Part shown: one piece after another, positions 17,870-26,617 of the stretch
Layout: each line of letters begins with the position of its first letter
Numbering within the stretch: the first letter of the stretch is position 1
Source: Algoriphagus marincola DSM 16067
Lineage (GTDB): Bacteria > Bacteroidota > Bacteroidia > Cytophagales > Cyclobacteriaceae
Direction of reading: 5' to 3'
DNA length: 64,000 nucleotides
Assembly (NCBI RefSeq): GCF_000429405.1
Contig: NZ_AUBU01000006.1
Span: 368,016 to 432,015 of the forward strand
The notes under the pieces: generated by a model
Told to the model about the DNA's origin: nothing
What the model saw: only the letters and a program-made list of their open reading frames with translations
The model's database searches: none
Program-made: the position numbers and the translations under genes

Positions 17870-19201
17870 TCACTTTTGCTCAATCAATTCAGCCCGTTCG
17901 GATTCTCTGACATACTTGGGCTTGATCAATAAGCGAAGACTTGGATCAAAGCTGAGGTAGTTCCAAGACCAGTCCAAAAAGATGAATAGCCTGTTTTTGA
18001 CCCCTAAAATCGCCATCAAATGCACAAATAACCAAGTGAGCCAAGCCAGCAATCCCTGAAACTTGACGAAAGGCAAATCCACTACTGCGAGTTTACGACC
18101 TACTGTAGCCATTGAGCCCAGATCTCTGTAGTGGAAGGGAGAAGGCTTTTCTCCACGTTCAATTTTGGGAAGGTTTTTTGCAAGCTGTGCAGCTTGCTGC
18201 AAAGCCACCTGTGCTACCTGAGGATGTCCACTCGGATATTCTTCTTCCTGCAAAAGGCTGATGTCTCCAAGCGCAAATACTCCTTTTATTCCAGTAATTT
18301 CAGAGTATTCGTTTACATAGATCCTTCCATTCTTGGCGTAGATTTCCTCGTGAAGCCCCTTAATCTTGTTAGGTTTAATCCCCGCTGCCCAAAGTAGCGT
18401 TTCTGTCTCAATTGTTTCATCATTTCCCAATCTCACCGATTTCCCGTCATAGTCTTTTACAAGAGTCTTTAGTCGCACTTCTACGCCGAGCTTTTCCAAG
18501 TAATCCTTTGCTTTCTGTCTAGCTTCCGGAGACATGGGACCCAATAGGTTTTCTCCTGCCTCTATCAGGACTACTTTCATGTTTTTGAAACTCAATTCGG
18601 GGTAGTCTATTGGAAGCACATTATTTCTAAGTTCGGCTACTGCACCTGCAAGCTCCACTCCGGTAGGACCTCCACCGACTATTACTACGTTCATGAGTGA
18701 GCGTCTATTTTCTGGTTTTTCGATATTGATAGCCCGCTCATAGTTGGAGATAATCTTGTTTCGTATGTACAAAGCCTCCGAGACGGTTTTCATCGGTGAC
18801 GAATAGGCTTCTATGGATTTATTTCCAAAAAAATTGCTGTCTGCACCCATAGCCAAAACCAAATAATCATATTCCAGAAAGCCGAGATTGGTAATGACCC
18901 GCTTTTTTTCGGAATCGACTTCATGGACTTCAGCCATGCGGAAGATGACATTTTTGGAGTGGTGAAAAATCTTTCTAAGTGGGAAACTAATCGCACTTGG
19001 CTCCAAGCCAGCAGTTGCTACTTGATAAAATAGCGGCTGAAACTGATGGTAATTGTTTTTATCCAAAAGGATTACCTGAAACTTCTTTTTGTTGAGACTT
19101 CGTGCCAGCTTCAGTCCAGCAAATCCAGCACCGATGATGACGACTTTTGGATTTTGGGAAACCGGAATATTGGGTAGGGGAGAGTCCTGGAGTGCTTGCA
19201 T
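17870..19201 (-). CDS. ndh: Type II NADH dehydrogenase
   Basis: Non-proton-pumping NADH:quinone oxidoreductase on the inner membrane. The FAD-binding motif VVIIGAGFAGLKLARSL and the NADH-binding VVIVGGGPTGVELAGAV are clear, as is the FAD contact GVFALGDIS near the end. The C-terminal hydrophobic segment (LLAWLTWLFVHLMAILGV) fits membrane attachment. I chose the ATG at 19201 (443 residues): an extra 32 upstream codons would add a basic tail with no family match. Confidence 0.92.
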   Translation of the reverse strand: MQALQDSPLPNIPVSQNPKVVIIGAGFAGLKLARSLNKKKFQVILLDKNNYHQFQPLFYQVATAGLEPSAISFPLRKIFHHSKNVIFRMAEVHEVDSEKKRVITNLGFLEYDYLVLAMGADSNFFGNKSIEAYSSPMKTVSEALYIRNKIISNYERAINIEKPENRRSLMNVVIVGGGPTGVELAGAVAELRNNVLPIDYPELSFKNMKVVLIEAGENLLGPMSPEARQKAKDYLEKLGVEVRLKTLVKDYDGKSVRLGNDETIETETLLWAAGIKPNKIKGLHEEIYAKNGRIYVNEYSEITGIKGVFALGDISLLQEEEYPSGHPQVAQVALQQAAQLAKNLPKIERGEKPSPFHYRDLGSMATVGRKLAVVDLPFVKFQGLLAWLTWLFVHLMAILGVKNRLFIFLDWSWNYLSFDPSLRLLIKPKYVRESERAELIEQK

Positions 19202-19339
19202 GGGTTTTTGTTTCTTTTTACGAGAAAAGAAGAGCTTGGACTGAGTTTTTGCTATAAAATTTACTGTATTCGCTTGATATGACTTTCCTGCCCACAAAAA
19301 GAAAAGATTTGCTATTTTTGGCCCAAATCAAGCAAATCC

Positions 19340-20047
19340 ATGGGAAGAGCATTTGAATTCAGAAAAGAGCGAAAATTTAAGCGATGGGCAAAAATGTCCA
19401 AGGTTTTTACCAAACTAGGTAAAGAAATCGTCATGGCCGTCAAAGCGGGAGGACCTGATCCCGATAGCAATGCCAAGCTACGGACTATCATTCAGAACGC
19501 TAAAGGTGCTCAGATGCCCAAAGACCGCATCGAAGCGGCAATTAAGCGGGCTACCAATAAAGATGAAAAGGATTACGAAGAGATTGTGTATGAAGGATAC
19601 GGTCCACACGGTATAGCTGTGATCGTGGAAACTTCTACTGACAATACCAACCGTACTGTTGCCAACGTCCGATCTTACTTTACCAAATTCGGAGGCTCTT
19701 TGGGTACTTCTGGTTCAGTAAGCTTTATGTTTGATCACAAAGCGGTTTTCCGTTTTGCACAGGGAGATTGGGACATGGAGGAGTTGGAGTTGGAATTGAT
19801 CGATTTTGGCTTAACCGACATTGATGAAAATGAGGGAGAGCTTTTCGTTTACACAGAGTTTGGAGACTTTGGTACGATGCAAAAGGCTCTGGAAGAAAAA
19901 GGAATTGAGGTTATCTCAGCAGATTTTCAGCGCTTTCCTACCACCTTGGTGGAGCTCAATGAGGAGCAAGAGGAAATCATAAATAAGCTGATCGATAAGC
20001 TGGAAGAAGATGATGATGTAAACAATGTCTATACAAACATGGCCTAA
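19340..20047 (+). CDS. yebC: YebC/PmpR-family protein
   Basis: YebC-family protein, known as DNA-binding regulators and, for some members, translation factors that relieve ribosome stalling. The start MGRAFEFRKERKFKRWAKMS and the motif VKAGGPDPDSNAKLR identify it. Length 235 is standard. A TAnnTTTG-type promoter element (TATTTTTG, 19313-19320) lies just upstream. Its stop codon is inside the terminator hairpin. Confidence 0.95.
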   Translation: MGRAFEFRKERKFKRWAKMSKVFTKLGKEIVMAVKAGGPDPDSNAKLRTIIQNAKGAQMPKDRIEAAIKRATNKDEKDYEEIVYEGYGPHGIAVIVETSTDNTNRTVANVRSYFTKFGGSLGTSGSVSFMFDHKAVFRFAQGDWDMEELELELIDFGLTDIDENEGELFVYTEFGDFGTMQKALEEKGIEVISADFQRFPTTLVELNEEQEEIINKLIDKLEEDDDVNNVYTNMA

Positions 20048-20068
20048 GCGTTAAGCTTAGGCTTTTTT
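20042..20068 (+). terminator. Terminator overlapping the yebC stop codon
   Basis: Arms GCCTAAGC (20042-20049) and GCTTAGGC (20055-20062), then six T. It includes the TAA stop and ends 4 bases before the next ATG, so it may limit expression of the downstream gene. Confidence 0.8.
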
Positions 20069-20072
20069 GCAA

Positions 20073-20642
20073 ATGAAGCTACCTAAAAGAGAGAATTTCA
20101 CCCAACAGGCCAAAGAATTGATTATTGTCGGGAGCCTCAATCCCGTCAAGCTGCAAAGTACAGAGGATGCCTTTACCTTGGCTTTTGATCGTTCCTTTCA
20201 CATTACCGGGGTCAATGTTCCTTCGGGAGTTTCAGATCAGCCCTTTGGTGCAGAAGAGACTCTTTTGGGAGCTCAGAATAGAGCCAAATCCGCTAAAGCA
20301 GCATTCCCTGAAGCAGATTATTGGGTAGGGGTAGAAGGCGGCGTAGAGGAAGATGCAAGAGGACTTTTTGCTTTTGCCTGGGTATGGGTTTTGGATAAAA
20401 ACGGTAAAGAAGGGCAGGCAAAGACGAGCACTTTCTATTTGCCTGAAAAGGTGGCGGAATTAGTCAAGGGAGGAATGGAACTAGGTCAGGCAGACGATGA
20501 GGTCTTTTCCGAAGATAATTCCAAACAAAAAGGAGGTTCGGTGGGCATTTTGACTAAAGGAAAGCTAAATCGAACTGAATATTATCAGCAAGCTGTGCTT
20601 TTAGCTCTAATTCCCTTTCTCCAAAAAAATCTCTATAAATAG
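20073..20642 (+). CDS. Inosine/xanthosine triphosphatase-like (YjjX/DUF84)
   Basis: Probably hydrolyses non-canonical purine nucleotides (ITP, XTP) or is a related NTPase. The P-loop-like start of the family is visible as IVGSLNPVKLQSTEDAF, with SGVSDQPFGAEETLLGAQNR and the WVGVEGGVE segment characteristic of DUF84. I chose the ATG at 20073 over a TTG two codons earlier. The 189-residue length is a little longer than E. coli YjjX. Confidence 0.88.
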   Translation: MKLPKRENFTQQAKELIIVGSLNPVKLQSTEDAFTLAFDRSFHITGVNVPSGVSDQPFGAEETLLGAQNRAKSAKAAFPEADYWVGVEGGVEEDARGLFAFAWVWVLDKNGKEGQAKTSTFYLPEKVAELVKGGMELGQADDEVFSEDNSKQKGGSVGILTKGKLNRTEYYQQAVLLALIPFLQKNLYK

Positions 20643-20839
20643 GATTTATTCTATAAAAATTTTGAAAAAGTCAATTTTAGTAAAAAAAATTTTTGTGTGA
20701 ATAGGAACTTTCATATTTTTTTCACTTCTTTATTCTTATAGTTTATTGATTTACGGAATGAATACATTGATATAAGATGTAAAAGTTGCTTTAATCACCC
20801 TAAATTTCTCAAAGCAACCAAGCCTCCCTTCGGGGAGGT
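20643..20839 (+). other. Structured intergenic region, possible small RNA or long 3' UTR
   Basis: No coding frame. An AT-rich first part is followed by a stem GTTGCTTT (20785-20792) / AAAGCAAC (20811-20818), then directly by a GC-rich terminator hairpin. A stem immediately before a terminator at about 180 bases from the upstream stop suits a small RNA or a 3' UTR-derived RNA. No family was recognised. Confidence 0.35.
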
Positions 20840-20849
20840 TTATTTTTTT
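20820..20849 (+). terminator. Intrinsic terminator
   Basis: CCTCCC (20823-20828) - TTCG - GGGAGG (20833-20838) with a stable tetraloop, followed by TTTATTTTTTTA on the plus strand. It overlaps the end of the minus-strand gene that stops at 20840. Confidence 0.85.
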
Positions 20850-21829
20850 AGATTCTCCAAGAAGCTTCTCAAGGCTACCCGCCAGTCTTCATCCGCATCC
20901 CATTCGGGTCCGATATAGAGTTCATCTCTTACGATGAGCTTGATGTAATATTTGACTACCGTTTGGGTCTCGGTTTGCTGGTTTGCTTCCAATCCCATGC
21001 TTTTTTTCAGGTCGGCTTCCCGTCCTTCTACGCGAACCAACAAGAATTGAACCCGATCCCTGATTAATTCTTGATCTGTTTTAGATTCTGTCAGCCAAAC
21101 GTACCCATATGGGTAAACCGATTCTAGGATGGATTCCAATTGATTTTTTTGGGCCGCTTGATCGGCTAGGACTGCTTCGGGCGATTTTCCGTAAAGATCA
21201 TATCGGAAAAAGCTCAAAAAACCTGTCGCTGCACTACTGCCTTCTAGGGGTATACCTAGTTTGAATACTTCTAGGTTAAGGGGATTTCTAGGTAGAAATT
21301 TAGCAGCTGCCTGAGCATTGTTGCTTTCCATTCCGGCCATTTCAGGAAATTCGGCAACATCAATTACCAGAAGGTTTTTGGAAGGTCTTGATTTTCCTGC
21401 CTCTGCGAAAAGTGAACCAGCCTCTTGAAGTTTGCCTCCAGATGTGCCAAATAAAGCCGTAGAGGAGATCATTTGAGCGTCGCCTGTAAATTCACCAGTG
21501 TGGACACTGCTTTGGTTTTTTTGCCGGGTAACCAAAATGATGTTTTTGATCATTCGCTGCTCAAAGGCTTTGGCATAAGCGGAACGAACTTCTTCCGAAA
21601 GAACCACCTGCTCCAATTCATAGTATGCAACCGGATCTGCACCTGCCTCTACCAAATATTGGTGGACGCTGTCGGCGACTACCTGCCAATCCATTACCGG
21701 TCTTGCAGCTGGATCTGCTGAAACCAGTACTACTGACTTTCCATTAAAAAAGCTTTCTGGTAGGCCGCTTTGGGCGATTACCAATTGGGTCAGCCAAAAA
21801 AAGACAAAAAGACCAAAGAAATATTTCAT
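20840..21829 (-). CDS. Secreted protein of unknown function
   Basis: A 329-residue protein with a signal peptide (MKYFFGLFVFFWLTQLVIAQ). I do not recognise the family. The body has an alternating alpha/beta look (SVVLVSADPAARPV, NIILVTRQKNQ, NLLVIDVAEFPEMAG), and ends with KYYIKLIVRDELYIGPEWDA. It lies divergent from the M28 peptidase 66 bases away. Nothing indicates an active site. Confidence 0.75.
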   Translation of the reverse strand: MKYFFGLFVFFWLTQLVIAQSGLPESFFNGKSVVLVSADPAARPVMDWQVVADSVHQYLVEAGADPVAYYELEQVVLSEEVRSAYAKAFEQRMIKNIILVTRQKNQSSVHTGEFTGDAQMISSTALFGTSGGKLQEAGSLFAEAGKSRPSKNLLVIDVAEFPEMAGMESNNAQAAAKFLPRNPLNLEVFKLGIPLEGSSAATGFLSFFRYDLYGKSPEAVLADQAAQKNQLESILESVYPYGYVWLTESKTDQELIRDRVQFLLVRVEGREADLKKSMGLEANQQTETQTVVKYYIKLIVRDELYIGPEWDADEDWRVALRSFLENLKK

Positions 21830-21895
21830 TTATTCGCGTTTCTGGGCTACTTCCTTTTTAATTTCGCCATTAAATAACGAAAAATTCGCCAGCCT

Positions 21896-22822
21896 ATGCG
21901 TCATCACTTTAAAGTATTCCTAATTATTGCCGCCTTATTTTCGGCTCAAAATTCTTTTTCTCAATCACTCGATGGAGATAGACTTTGGAAGCATTTAGAA
22001 TACCTTGCTTCTGACGAAATGAAGGGAAGAGAATCTGGCACAAAAGAAAACTTACTGGCTAGAGACTATATCGTAGCCCAATTTGAGGAGATGGGATTGG
22101 ACTCGCAGTATCCGGATTTTATACAAGAGTTTCGATTCACGGACAGACGCAGTCAAAAGTCCATAGAAGGATATAATGTGGTGGCTTTCGTACCTGGGAC
22201 CGAAAGTAAAAAAATCATTGTGGTGACTGCTCACTTTGATCATGTCGGCATAGGGAGACCAAATGCTCAAGGTGATTCTATTTACAATGGCTCAGATGAT
22301 AACGCTTCCGGTACGGCAGCCTTAATAGAGATGGCGCGTTATTTCTCCGAGAACCCTCCGCAGCATTCCATGCTTTTTGCGGCCTTGGACGCAGAAGAAA
22401 AGGGCCTGCAGGGAGCAAGAGCTTTGGTACAGGATTTTCCATTTGAACTGGAGCAGGTTTTATTGAATGTCAATATGGATATGATTTCCCGAAATGATAA
22501 AAATGAAATCTATGTCTCGGGGACTCATTATTATCCTGAATACAAAGAAATTTTGGAGGAGTCAGCCTTAGGCAGTAATGCTAAGTTGATGTTTGGGCAT
22601 GATATCCCAGGTACAGGATCGGATGATTGGACGAGGTCCTCAGATCACGGTGCTTTTTTTGAGAAAAAAGTACCACACCTGTATTTTGGGGTGGAAGATC
22701 ATGAGGACTACCATCAGCCAAGTGATGAGGTTCGGCAGAAGGATAAGGGTTTTTTCCTGGATGTCTCTGAACTGATTTTAAACAGTCTGAAAAATATCGA
22801 TCAAAAAGGCTCAAATCTCTGA
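21896..22822 (+). CDS. M28-family zinc metallopeptidase
   Basis: Exported aminopeptidase-like enzyme (signal peptide ending NSFSQ). The two-zinc site of M28 is visible: His in VVTAHFDHVGIG, Asp in NGSDDNASGTAALIEMA, Glu in DAEEKGLQGA, Asp in NVNMDMIS, and a late His, probably in SSDHGAFF. Length 308 is that of a catalytic domain with no extra domain. Substrate cannot be told. Its stop is inside a terminator hairpin. Confidence 0.92.
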   Translation: MRHHFKVFLIIAALFSAQNSFSQSLDGDRLWKHLEYLASDEMKGRESGTKENLLARDYIVAQFEEMGLDSQYPDFIQEFRFTDRRSQKSIEGYNVVAFVPGTESKKIIVVTAHFDHVGIGRPNAQGDSIYNGSDDNASGTAALIEMARYFSENPPQHSMLFAALDAEEKGLQGARALVQDFPFELEQVLLNVNMDMISRNDKNEIYVSGTHYYPEYKEILEESALGSNAKLMFGHDIPGTGSDDWTRSSDHGAFFEKKVPHLYFGVEDHEDYHQPSDEVRQKDKGFFLDVSELILNSLKNIDQKGSNL

Positions 22823-22834
22823 GCCTTTCTTTTT
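22805..22834 (+). terminator. Terminator overlapping the M28 stop codon
   Basis: AAAGGCTCA (22805-22813), loop AATCTC, TGAGCCTTT (22820-22828), then CTTTTTCC. The TGA stop opens the right arm. Confidence 0.8.
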
Positions 22835-22886
22835 CCTTTGAGTTCTAGGTTTTTTACTTTGTCAGTATATCCACTTATTCAGCACT

Positions 22887-24656
22887 TTGGCTAAAAATGA
22901 TTTCATAGCGCGACTTTTGATCTGGCGGCTCCGGCACATGAGCAATCAAAATTTTATTTTGATCCTCAGTGGTGTAATTGGGATTCTGTCTGGGTTGGCG
23001 GCAGTGATACTCAAAAAAGCGGTTCATTTTATTCAAGTTTTCCTCACAGAGGATTTTTATGTCGAGTATGCCAACTTCCTGTACATTTTATATCCTATCA
23101 TTGGAATTTCGGCAGCCTACCTGCTGAGCAAGTACATTTTCAAAGACTTTGGGGGACATGGTATACCGGATGTACTTTTTACCATTTCCAAAAAGCATAG
23201 CTTGATTCCACGGATTAAAACCTATAGTCGGGTCATTACTTCGGCTCTGACAGTTGGCTTTGGTGGATCTGTGGGTTTGGAGGCACCCATGCTAGTCACT
23301 GGCTCTGCCATTGGATCCAATATCGGGGTGTCGATGCATCTTAATGCAAAGAAAAGAACCCTACTGATTGGATGTGGTGCCGCTGGAGCTATATCGGCCA
23401 TATTCGGGGCACCAATCGGCGCGGTGATTTTCGCGATTGAGGTAATCTTGATGGAAATCAGTACGGCTAGCTTTATTCCGCTATTGATAGCTTCTGTGAT
23501 GGGGTCCCTTACTTCCATGGTTTTAATAGGAAGAGATCAATTATTCAAATTTGACCTTCAAGGTACCTTCTTGGCCTCTCATATGCCCTATTATTTGGTT
23601 TTGGGGATTTTGTGTGGGATTATTTCACTTTATTTTTCCAGTGCGGTCATGAAGACCGAAAAGATCATGGAAGGCTTAGAAAGCCAATTGATCCGAATTC
23701 TTTATGGGGGAGCTTTGCTTGGATTTATTTTATTCTTTTTCCCGCCTATTTATGGAGAAGGTTACGATACATTGAATTTATTGATTGAAGGAAATTCGGA
23801 TCAGTTACTTGACCGGTCTCCTTTTTTCTCAGCTATTCAAAACCCCTATCTAATTCTCTTTTTCTTAGCATTTGTCATATTGATCAAGCCGGTAGCATCA
23901 GCCCTTACTTTGAGTGCAGGAGGGGCAGGGGGTATTTTTGCGCCTTCGTTATATGTGGGGGGTATTTTAGGTTTTTTGTTTGCCTACGGCAAAAATATGC
24001 TCGGCTTTCATATTCCCCTTCCCTTGGCTCATTTTACCCTCGTAGCCATGTGCGGAGTGATGGCGGGAGTACAGCATGCTCCGCTTTCGGCGATATTCTT
24101 GATAGCTGAAATCACCGGTGGATATGAGCTTTTTGTCCCGCTTATGTTTGTATCAGCTATTTCATTTTCCACAAAAACATACTACCAAAAGGACAGCTTA
24201 TATACGCAGCAGCTCAAAGAAAAGGGTCGTCACCTCCCGGAGACAACTGATCAGCAACTTCTCGACATGATTACAATTCTTCAGGTGATTGAGCGGGATT
24301 TATTGCCGATTCATCCAAATGCCAAGTTGAAGGACCTGATCAATCTAGTAAAACAATCCAAGCGAAATATTTTTCCTGTGGTAGACGAAAACCAACAGCT
24401 TCGAGGGATTGTCACGCTAGATGACATTCGGGATATCATGTTTGACTCAGAGAAGCAAACTACAGTAGAGGTAAAGAGTCTGATGCACAGTCCTCCTGAA
24501 ATCCTACTTTCTAATGAAAATATGCAAAAGGCCATGGATAAGTTTGAAAAGTCTGGTGCATGGAATCTCCCCGTAGTTGAGGATGGACGCTATTTGGGCT
24601 TTGTTTCTAAGTCTCGTATATTCAATTCCTACCGGAAAAAATTGATCTTTAAATAG
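22887..24656 (+). CDS. ClC-type chloride channel/transporter with CBS pair
   Basis: Moves chloride (or another anion) across the inner membrane. About ten membrane segments precede a C-terminal pair of CBS domains (NIFPVVDENQQLRGIVTLDD and NLPVVEDGRYLGFVSKSR). The filter motifs are present: SVGLEAPMLVTGSAIG keeps the gating Glu, although the usual GREGP is GLEAP here, and GGAGGIFAPSLYVGG matches the GxFxP motif. The TTG at 22887 was chosen because the residues after it (ARLLIWRLRHMS) are typical of Bacteroidota members; an ATG at 22938 is the alternative. Confidence 0.9.
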   Translation: MAKNDFIARLLIWRLRHMSNQNFILILSGVIGILSGLAAVILKKAVHFIQVFLTEDFYVEYANFLYILYPIIGISAAYLLSKYIFKDFGGHGIPDVLFTISKKHSLIPRIKTYSRVITSALTVGFGGSVGLEAPMLVTGSAIGSNIGVSMHLNAKKRTLLIGCGAAGAISAIFGAPIGAVIFAIEVILMEISTASFIPLLIASVMGSLTSMVLIGRDQLFKFDLQGTFLASHMPYYLVLGILCGIISLYFSSAVMKTEKIMEGLESQLIRILYGGALLGFILFFFPPIYGEGYDTLNLLIEGNSDQLLDRSPFFSAIQNPYLILFFLAFVILIKPVASALTLSAGGAGGIFAPSLYVGGILGFLFAYGKNMLGFHIPLPLAHFTLVAMCGVMAGVQHAPLSAIFLIAEITGGYELFVPLMFVSAISFSTKTYYQKDSLYTQQLKEKGRHLPETTDQQLLDMITILQVIERDLLPIHPNAKLKDLINLVKQSKRNIFPVVDENQQLRGIVTLDDIRDIMFDSEKQTTVEVKSLMHSPPEILLSNENMQKAMDKFEKSGAWNLPVVEDGRYLGFVSKSRIFNSYRKKLIFK

Positions 24657-25074
24657 CACGATTAATTCCTTTTTAGAATAAAATTTGGATTTTGAATTTA
24701 TCCACTTTTTTCGATGTGGATTTCTATAAAAAATTTCATTTAGCTATTATTATCCACAAAATTCAGCGAATTTATAATCATCTAATTTATTGATAATCAG
24801 ATTAATGAACTGAAAATGTTGAAAACTGTGGATAAATTAACGTAAATGTGGATAAAAAATTCTTGACTTTTTAAATGTCTGATTCTAGCCAGAAATGGAC
24901 GATTTTTACCTAAGTGTTTCCTAAGCTTAACCTTCCCTTAATATTCTGAAATGGGCCAAAATAAAAATTCAAAACAAATTTAATTTCGATTTTGTTATCC
25001 TTTCCTTTTTTCGAATAATATTTTAACTATGTAAAAAGTAAATTAACTTTACAAAGTACAATTTTTAGCGACTT
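24657..25074. other. Candidate chromosomal replication origin (oriC)
   Basis: A 418-base non-coding, AT-rich region between the ClC gene and mtgA. It holds three perfect DnaA boxes: TTATCCACA at 24750-24758 and its complement TGTGGATAA at 24827-24835 and 24847-24855. Near matches are TTATCCACT at 24698-24706 and TGTGGATTT at 24715-24723. All lie within 160 bases, followed by a long AT-rich stretch suited to unwinding. Against it: genes on the right are mainly on the minus strand, opposite to the usual leading-strand bias, and dnaA is not in the window. A DnaA-binding control site is the alternative. Confidence 0.55.
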
Positions 25075-25773
25075 TTATTTTCCTACAGGTAGTTGGTTGA
25101 GGTTACCCATTTGTTTTAGGATCCAGGATTGCCGGCTTTTGAGGTAGTTGGTGGGATTTTTTGGTGACCATTTTCGTGGGTTGGGAAGAATTGCTGCGAT
25201 CATGGCTGCTTCGGCTCTGTTGAGTTCTGAGGCTGGTTTTCCATAATAGGTCTGAGCGGCAGCTTCGATTCCATAAATACCCGGACCCATTTCTATCACA
25301 TTCAGATAGACTTCAAGAGTCCGTTCTTTTCCCCAAATCAATTCTATTAAAACAGTAAAATAAGCTTCCAAACCTTTCCGGAGATAGGTTCGTGCTGGCC
25401 AAAGAAAGACATTCTTTGCAGTTTGCTGAGAGATGGTACTTGCCCCTTTGATTCGCTTTCCTTTTTTGTTTTGTTCCCAAGCTTTCTCCATAGCTTTCCA
25501 GTCGAATCCATGGTGCTCAAGGAAATTTTGATCTTCCGCTGCATAGACGGCCTGAAATGCATGCTTGGAAATTTCAGAAGCCGGAACCCAATCTTTACTC
25601 AGCTTGATAGATTGCTTTTCATCAGTGGCTTGCTCAAAGGTGCGGATGAGCATCAGGGGAGTCACCGGTACAGGTACAAACTTGAAAAAAAATACCGAAA
25701 GGATAGACAAAACAAAAAATCCAAGAACTAACTTCAGCAAAGATCTACCTACTCGCTTCAAAAACCTGATCAT
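25075..25773 (-). CDS. mtgA: Monofunctional peptidoglycan transglycosylase
   Basis: Polymerises lipid II into glycan strands (GT51 family). It has one N-terminal membrane anchor (LLKLVLGFFVLSILSVFFF) and the catalytic motifs: Glu in AAEDQNFLEHHGFDW, KGASTISQQTAKNVFLWP, and KERTLEVYLNVIEMGPGIYG. Length 232 fits a stand-alone GT without a transpeptidase domain. Its start overlaps the stop of the upstream methyltransferase by 4 bases. Confidence 0.96.
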   Translation of the reverse strand: MIRFLKRVGRSLLKLVLGFFVLSILSVFFFKFVPVPVTPLMLIRTFEQATDEKQSIKLSKDWVPASEISKHAFQAVYAAEDQNFLEHHGFDWKAMEKAWEQNKKGKRIKGASTISQQTAKNVFLWPARTYLRKGLEAYFTVLIELIWGKERTLEVYLNVIEMGPGIYGIEAAAQTYYGKPASELNRAEAAMIAAILPNPRKWSPKNPTNYLKSRQSWILKQMGNLNQLPVGK

Positions 25774-26570
25774 GGCTTGTAGGCCTTGGCCTGAATGAAT
25801 TGATAAAAAAATACTGCCTCAGGATGCTGGGCTAGTTGATCCAAATCGGCTTCCATAGCTTTCACAGTGGCTTGATCGATCTTTCCCGAAAGGATCAAAT
25901 CTTCCGCTGCACTTTTCATCAGTTTTTTCCAATATTCGACCATTTGTTTCAGTAGGGCAGGCTGGCTCTGATCGAGGTGGAGTCCACCTGGTTTCAGCTC
26001 TATGTTCTCAAATCCTGATTTCTTAAGCAGGTTTCCCAATTGAAGCCCTATGTCTGGGTTTCCTCCATTCTCTTTTTGCAATTCGTTGAAGGCATTATAA
26101 TAAGCTGCTAAACCGTCGCATTGTGGAAAATAGTGAAAACTGGAATTGAAGACTTCTGTGATGTACACAATCCCTCTAGGCGATAAATGATTAAAAACTG
26201 AATCTATAACAAGTTGAGGTTCGGAGACATGCTCCAAAACCCAGCAAATAAAGGCGCCATCATATTTTTCTTCCAGGGCAAGGTTTTGCGCATCCTGTTG
26301 AATGATCCGAAACTGTGAAGACGGATAATTTTGAAGGTTAACCTGAGCTTTTTCGATTTGAGAGGCTTCGAGTTCTACGCAGGTCAGGTGCATCTCCGGA
26401 TAAAGCTCCAAAAGTACCTTAGTCTGAGCACCTACACCTGAACCCACTTCCAGAACTTTATTCCTCCCTGCTAAGTCGACCCAAGGATAAATCAAGGAAG
26501 CCAGCATGCCAGCCTGTTCCAGCAATCTATCTTGCTCTCCTGTCAAATATCCGTGAATGTAGTTGCCCAT
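25770..26570 (-). CDS. SAM-dependent methyltransferase
   Basis: Class I methyltransferase of unknown substrate. The SAM-binding motif is VLEVGSGVGAQTKVLLELY; the acidic residue of motif II follows in LTCVELEASQIE, then QQDAQNLALEEKYDGAFICW. Length 266. It overlaps mtgA by 4 bases, suggesting coupled expression, but no cell-wall role can be claimed from that. Confidence 0.88.
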   Translation of the reverse strand: MGNYIHGYLTGEQDRLLEQAGMLASLIYPWVDLAGRNKVLEVGSGVGAQTKVLLELYPEMHLTCVELEASQIEKAQVNLQNYPSSQFRIIQQDAQNLALEEKYDGAFICWVLEHVSEPQLVIDSVFNHLSPRGIVYITEVFNSSFHYFPQCDGLAAYYNAFNELQKENGGNPDIGLQLGNLLKKSGFENIELKPGGLHLDQSQPALLKQMVEYWKKLMKSAAEDLILSGKIDQATVKAMEADLDQLAQHPEAVFFYQFIQAKAYKP

Positions 26571-26617
26571 AGATTTTCGAAAATTACCGAATTTTCCTTG
26601 CTTTTATAGCGTCAAGC

